This document shows positions 60,114 to 64,000 of a stretch of DNA of 64,000 bases, piece by piece. The stretch is from the NCBI GenBank assembly GCA_030435675.1, contig CM059625.1, positions 7,006,001 through 7,070,000 of the forward strand. Reading direction: 5' to 3'. The stretch's first letter is position 1; every line of letters starts with the position of its first letter. Source of the DNA: Steinernema hermaphroditum. Its lineage: Eukaryota; Nematoda; Chromadorea; Rhabditida; Steinernematidae. Position numbers and translations under genes: made by a program. The notes under the pieces were generated by a model. The model worked only from the letters and a program-made list of their open reading frames with translations. It ran no database searches and had not been told where the DNA came from.

Positions 60114-60711
60114 ATCTGCTGCTTCAGTCTAAAAAGCCGTAAGAAATGTACTTATGAGAAGCAATGATATCTGTGTCCTATAATATGCCGAGCATATCAT
60201 TCGTTAGAACAACATCGTAAATGTCGCACACATCACACTCCAACGTTATATAAAGCACATAACAACCTTCACGCTTAAGTGCAACCCGGCAAATGAACAA
60301 CGGAAATTTACCTTGAAGAGAGAACGAAACGACTGCGCAATATAATTCAGCATCACGAAACTGATAAACAACAGCGATCGGAACTTCAGAGACTACAAAC
60401 AACAGGAGGGAGGTGCTTAGATTTCACAACGGCAACTGAATAGTTTGTGTTATGTAGTCGCACGATACAAAGCAGCCAACCTCGGAAATCGAGCGGCGAA
60501 TGAAGCGCGAGCGAGTGGCGTCCTGCAAAGATAGAGTCACTCGAAGGTCAAAGAGCAATATGCCGATAAAACATAGAATATTCGCGAACAACCAGACGTC
60601 ATGCAGGGTGAGAAATACACGGAAAATTATATAAAACAACCGGGGACGAAACCTTCCCCCTCGCTCGCATGCTGCCCGCGGAATAAGAGTAAACAAAAAC
60701 AAAAACTGTCA
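60114..60711. other. Spacer between SOD and the FCHO-like gene
   Basis: About 600 bp holding the SOD promoter. No exon continuing the FCHO mu-homology domain could be found here on the minus strand, despite two acceptor-like sites (TTTGCAG near 60523 and GGGCAG near 60671). Confidence 0.45.
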
Positions 60712-63033
60712 TCAAGGCAAACGTGTTGGGACAAAATCCCACTTTGTTTTGAAAGGCGTCGTGATTGGAGTGGGAAGAATGAGCTAAATGAAGCAACCAA
60801 GACGCAATGCTTCGTTCCAGAAGTGTGTACTGTACCTGTTTATTCGGGATAATAGATTTCACCTTGGTCGCATTTCGAAGGCTGAACTTCAGGGGCTCCA
60901 CCTCGCTGTGGGTGTCCGTCAGTAGACCGATGACGGTTGATGGAAATGACAAAACTACAGTTCCCATTACTTTCAATGTTGCTCTAAACAGTAAATGAAG
61001 GGTAAGCCACTTTACTCGCAATTTACTTCGAGAAGTCAGCGCTTTTGAACCAAGCGTGACTGAACTCCTTTTGTGCGATTCCTATAGGCACGCATTGTTC
61101 GTTAAAGGGACCCGGTCATGGATAAAAAAAGTTCTTCAAATCTTCTGAAAATTGCTGTACCCTTGTCTAGAGATGGAATACCACACGCAACGGCTGGAGC
61201 ATACATGGCCCGAATAAGCACGGATATCCTTTGCCTAATTTGCTTCGCCAGTGCGCATAGAGTAGTTAAATAATTAATCTACACTTTCGTAACCGGATAC
61301 CGCAGCTTTCAATTCAAAAATTGAGAGAAAATCCAACGGCTGACTCCAACCGGCTGGGCCAACCGGTTGGAGCCAGCCGTTGGATTTTCTTCCGATTTTT
61401 GCATCCAAAGTTTCGAAATCTGAATTTGAAAGTGTAGATCAATTATTTAACTACTCTATGCATACTGGCGAAGCAAATTTAGCCACCGATATTCGTGCTT
61501 ATTCTGTCCATGTATGCTCCAGCCGTTGCGTGTGGCATTCCATCTCTGCCCCTGTCGCTGAACACGGTGGAGAAGTCGGTTTCTCGGAAAACATGATAGT
61601 TTCCGAGGAATAGTAAAAAATAGACAAAAAACGTTGTGCAAACTTTGCCTTGAGGCGCAAGGCAGAGTTCGCGGTTCGACACAAAACCCTTCTAGTCCCT
61701 TCTTTTAGAGGCTGCCCAAACATCAATCTAAAATCAGTTTCCCAGAAAACACAGTGGTTTTCAAGAAACAGACCTTAGGATCCACACAGTTTTACTGTCT
61801 AATTCTCGGTCTGCCGGTCCCGAGACGACTACCATGACGGACACGACCGTAGTTCCCGCGTTTTCTGCGCTCTTATCCAATCGGAGCGGGTCTGGGCTCA
61901 TTCGACGCGCCAGAAACTGCTGAGCAAAATGTTCCCAAACGCGGACCTGGTCGTTACCTATTTCGGCCAAAAAGAATGAAAATATTGCGCAACTCGTGCG
62001 ACGCCGGATACATCGTGTCGAGACCGATGGCAAAACACATTCTGGATCGTAAAGGTCTGCTTCTTGAAAACCACTGGGTTTTTTGGGAAACCGACTTCAC
62101 CACCGTGCTCAGCGACCCCGAAAACAGGGGTACACAAGTTTTCAGAAGTTTTAAAACACTTTTTTTTATCCATGACCGGGTCCCTTTAATGGACGCGGCA
62201 CTCTTGAGGAGATTCGACTGCGGCACGGAGAAGGGAGATTCGAATGCCTGGGTAGATTGACCCAGAGAGGCTCCTGTTGAAATGCCGGTTCCTGTTGTTG
62301 ACTGCGAAAACGGAAGTTGACCGGAGCTGCCAAAATCGGAATCTAAGAGCAAATGTATGAAGTCATAAGACAGTCACCAAATATGATACCTGTATATTTC
62401 CTACGTAAGTGCTCATCTCCTGTCAAGCACGGGCGAATGCTTCTAATGCTTGCCGCATTCAGACTTTGCGAAAACGGTGCAGCTGTAGATGACCAGGGAT
62501 CCTTAAAGAAATAGAATCTGTCACTATTTAGTTCCGCTAAGAAGTATACCGTATCGAAAGTGGAACTTCTGTTCAGGGTCGACTGGAGTTGAATGCTTCC
62601 GATTACGCTTCGCAATTCGTCGACTGATGCATTCAACTTGGGAGTTGACTCATTTAGTGGTTTAATGTTGAGCTGCCGGATCTTCGAAGCCTGCAGGTCT
62701 GATTCATCCTCTACAAGACAATTATGAATCGGAGAAGGCATTGAGAGTTTACCTGACGAATCGGAAGACCACGCACTTCCGTCGTCAACGCGGTTGCCGG
62801 TGTCTTTTCGTATTGTGTATCCCTCTTCGTCGACTTGTGGTTCACAGTTTGCATTTGTTTCCTTTTTCTCCGCGTGCTCAGAATTTCCGGGAGGCGTGGG
62901 CTCAATGGGCATATCCATTAGATGTACTGGACCGTTTCCCAAGAAGCCGGATGCATCTAACGAGCTGCTGAATAAGCTCGCTGATTTTTCGTCGCTTTTT
63001 GAACTGCTCGCCACACTTTTGGAATCATCGAGC
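60712..63033 (-). pseudogene. fcho-1: FCHO1/2-like endocytic adaptor, interrupted and apparently truncated
   Basis: FCHO proteins nucleate clathrin-coated pits with an N-terminal F-BAR domain, a linker and a C-terminal mu-homology domain. Exons 62753-63033 and 62390-62710 encode the linker. They carry QVDEEGYTIRK, SSDSSEDESD (across an intron), RQLNIKPLN and ASVDELRSVIGSIQL, all diagnostic of FCHO. Exon 62190-62342 continues toward the mu-homology domain, which resumes at 61101-61028 (VPIGIAQKEFSHAWFKSADF). Further parts lie at 60836-60983 (SFPSTVIGLLTD) and 60712-60783 (LILPTPITTPF...), which ends in TGA.

Three defects are seen. A 1.09-kb TTAA-bounded element sits in coding sequence between 61102 and 62189. 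The mu-homology domain stops after roughly its first third. No F-BAR exon is visible to the right before another gene's 3' end. It may be a decaying copy, or a real but radically rearranged gene. Confidence 0.8.
61102..62189. mobile_element. TTAA-flanked foldback element (piggyBac-like non-autonomous, MITE)
   Basis: The element is bounded by TTAA at 61102-61105 and at 62186-62189. Just inside both ends is the inverted repeat AGGGACCCGGTCATGGATAA. Similarity between the arms continues for about 80 bp (CTTCTGAAAAT...GTACCC). Inside are further inverted pairs. A 200-bp arm at about 61163-61355 pairs with 61362-61555, centred on a palindromic AACCGGCTGGGCCAACCGGTT-like core. Segments near 61737-61785 and 62044-62095 form another pair. 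It encodes no transposase. TTAA target duplication is characteristic of the piggyBac superfamily. Its insertion site lies inside an FCHO codon pair (Ile-Asn). Confidence 0.85.
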
Positions 63034-63894
63034 CTGAAAAAAAAAAAAAACAAAATTGAATGAATCAGAAAGAATTGGCTAAGAACTCACTGTATTCGGT
63101 CCTTCGGCACTTCTCCCGCGACTCAAGGGCCTTACATGCAACCGATTAACAGACAGACAGAGGACAACACTTGCAGCCGGTTTCATCCTTGGCGCGGCGT
63201 CGATGTCGAACCGGTGGGTGGCGGCGCGCTCACGGGGCAAGAGGGAATGGGCAGAACTTCGGATGGGGCAGAGGGCGTTTGGAGCACTGGGGCGACTTCG
63301 GAAAGATGAGTCCCTTGTCCGGAAGATGCTTCTTCGTCGGTGGTGGCGTTCTCCGAGCGTCGGCGACCTTCGGGATGACATCTCGCGCAGCGTGGGGCGT
63401 CGCATTCTTGGCGTCGGACATCTTGTTGTCACGGTGGTGGTACTACGGCTTCCGTATGTCCCAATTCCCTCTGGAAGCCCGAACAGTCACAAAGCCACAG
63501 GGTTTGCCGTCTGACCAACCGGACCCTCAGAGAGAGAATGACGGAGCGACCACTCACCACCGCGACACGAATGAGACTGTAGAGAAATCTCAGCATCATC
63601 AAACAAAGTCCGTCTACCACCCTCCCTTCCGCTGCCTTGAAGTCCCAAAAAGCAAGTTTTCAAATATCCCCGAGTGACTCCAGATGTACTTCTGCTGCAC
63701 ATACAGTAATCCACTCAACCCCTCGCTCCTGCAACGTCTTCTAAGGCAAATGAGTAGGTCAACAAACGATTCTAAACAAAATGTGTTCTTGTTCATTTGA
63801 CGATTTATTTCCTGCAACAAGCGACAATATCTAACGGTAAAGCAAGCACATGTATTCATGGCCTATATTTTCACGTACTGTGGTACACGTCGTT
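63034..63894. other. Region between FCHO-like exons and the next gene
   Basis: A polypyrimidine tract of 14 T on the minus strand (63039-63052 as A on plus) and an acceptor precede the first FCHO exon seen. Between 63.1 and 63.45 kb three overlapping minus-strand frames are open. One of them (Ser/Thr/Pro-rich, ending SAPPPTGSTSTPRQG) could be upstream linker or an unrelated exon. None encodes F-BAR sequence. Confidence 0.4.
63804..63809 (-). terminator. Polyadenylation signal AATAAA of the right-edge gene
   Basis: A minus-strand AATAAA lies 86 bp beyond the stop codon at 63895. It marks the 3' end of that gene and therefore a boundary for the FCHO-like locus. Confidence 0.6.
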
Positions 63895-64000
63895 CACAAG
63901 GCAATTGCAATCCTCTGCTCCATCGTACGCGTCGTCATTTCCACGCACTTCACGAAGGCGGCGATTTCGTCGCTGATCACTTCCGGCTCAACGCGCGTTC
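63895..64000 (-). CDS. 3' end of an unidentified minus-strand gene (partial)
   Basis: An open minus-strand frame enters from the right edge and ends with TGA at 63895-63897. It encodes TRVEPEVISDEIAAFVKCVE and then MTTRTMEQRIAIAL. The helical, charged composition with EIAAFVKCVEMTTRTMEQR looks like genuine coding sequence, and a polyadenylation signal follows at the expected distance. I do not recognise the family from 34 residues. Confidence 0.55.

Noticed and set aside
1..64000. CRISPR arrays, operons, ribosome binding sites, riboswitches
   Set aside because: The window is clearly animal genomic DNA with spliceosomal introns and polyadenylation signals, and no such structures were seen.

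Overview
This is eukaryotic (animal) DNA. It holds intron-rich genes whose introns are mostly 34-60 bp with ordinary GT/AG ends, separated by GC-moderate intergenic DNA. A latrophilin carries the C-terminal tail signature shared with nematode LAT-1 ([14 protein letters not shown]), and the gene content is otherwise metazoan. The very short introns together with this base composition suggest a clade I (enoplean) nematode, possibly of the Trichuris type. That placement is inference. No prokaryotic genes, CRISPR arrays or rRNA were seen, and no convincing tRNA.

Layout from left to right: 3' end of a rhodopsin-like GPCR (+, 2-184); EPG5 autophagy tether (-, 1.6-10.2 kb); an unidentified two-exon mini-gene (-, 11.1-11.4 kb); mitochondrial aspartate/glutamate carrier aralar (+, 12.8-16.0 kb); an unresolved 2.8-kb spacer; rapsyn with an unusually long proline-rich tail (+, 18.8-20.9 kb), convergent with glypican (-, 21.2-24.0 kb); a 4-kb spacer with a decayed mariner-type transposase; latrophilin (-, 28.0-35.4 kb); a gene-poor 10-kb stretch; a small EGF/transmembrane/PPxY protein (+, 45.7-46.5 kb), convergent with a putative PDF-like neuropeptide precursor (-, 47.1-47.9 kb); an orphan single-pass membrane protein (-, 49.7-50.5 kb); a possible one-helix membrane ORF (+, 51.6 kb); a DRGX-like paired-class homeobox gene (-, 52.7-53.7 kb); a TBC1D2/Armus-type RabGAP (-, 54.5-58.0 kb); Cu/Zn superoxide dismutase (-, 59.5-60.1 kb); an FCHO-like endocytic gene broken by a TTAA-flanked foldback element (-, 60.7-63.0 kb); and the 3' end of another minus-strand gene at the right edge.

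Functional themes: several genes act at synapses or in neurons (latrophilin, rapsyn, glypican, the PDF-like peptide, DRGX-like homeobox). Two act on the Rab7/late endosome-autophagosome axis (EPG5 as effector, TBC1D2 as GAP). There is no sign that these are coordinately regulated.

Most noteworthy observations: (1) two tandem, phase-matched exons in latrophilin each encode the second half of the SUEL lectin domain, look mutually exclusive, and shift frame if joined; (2) a complete 82-codon-plus-stop-scale neuropeptide precursor ends in a PDF-like amidated peptide; (3) a 1.09-kb TTAA-bounded foldback element sits inside FCHO coding sequence, in a gene that also lacks most of its mu-homology domain and shows no F-BAR domain here; (4) an EGF-like ligand-sized membrane protein lacks exactly the residues for one EGF disulfide and carries two cytoplasmic PPxY motifs.
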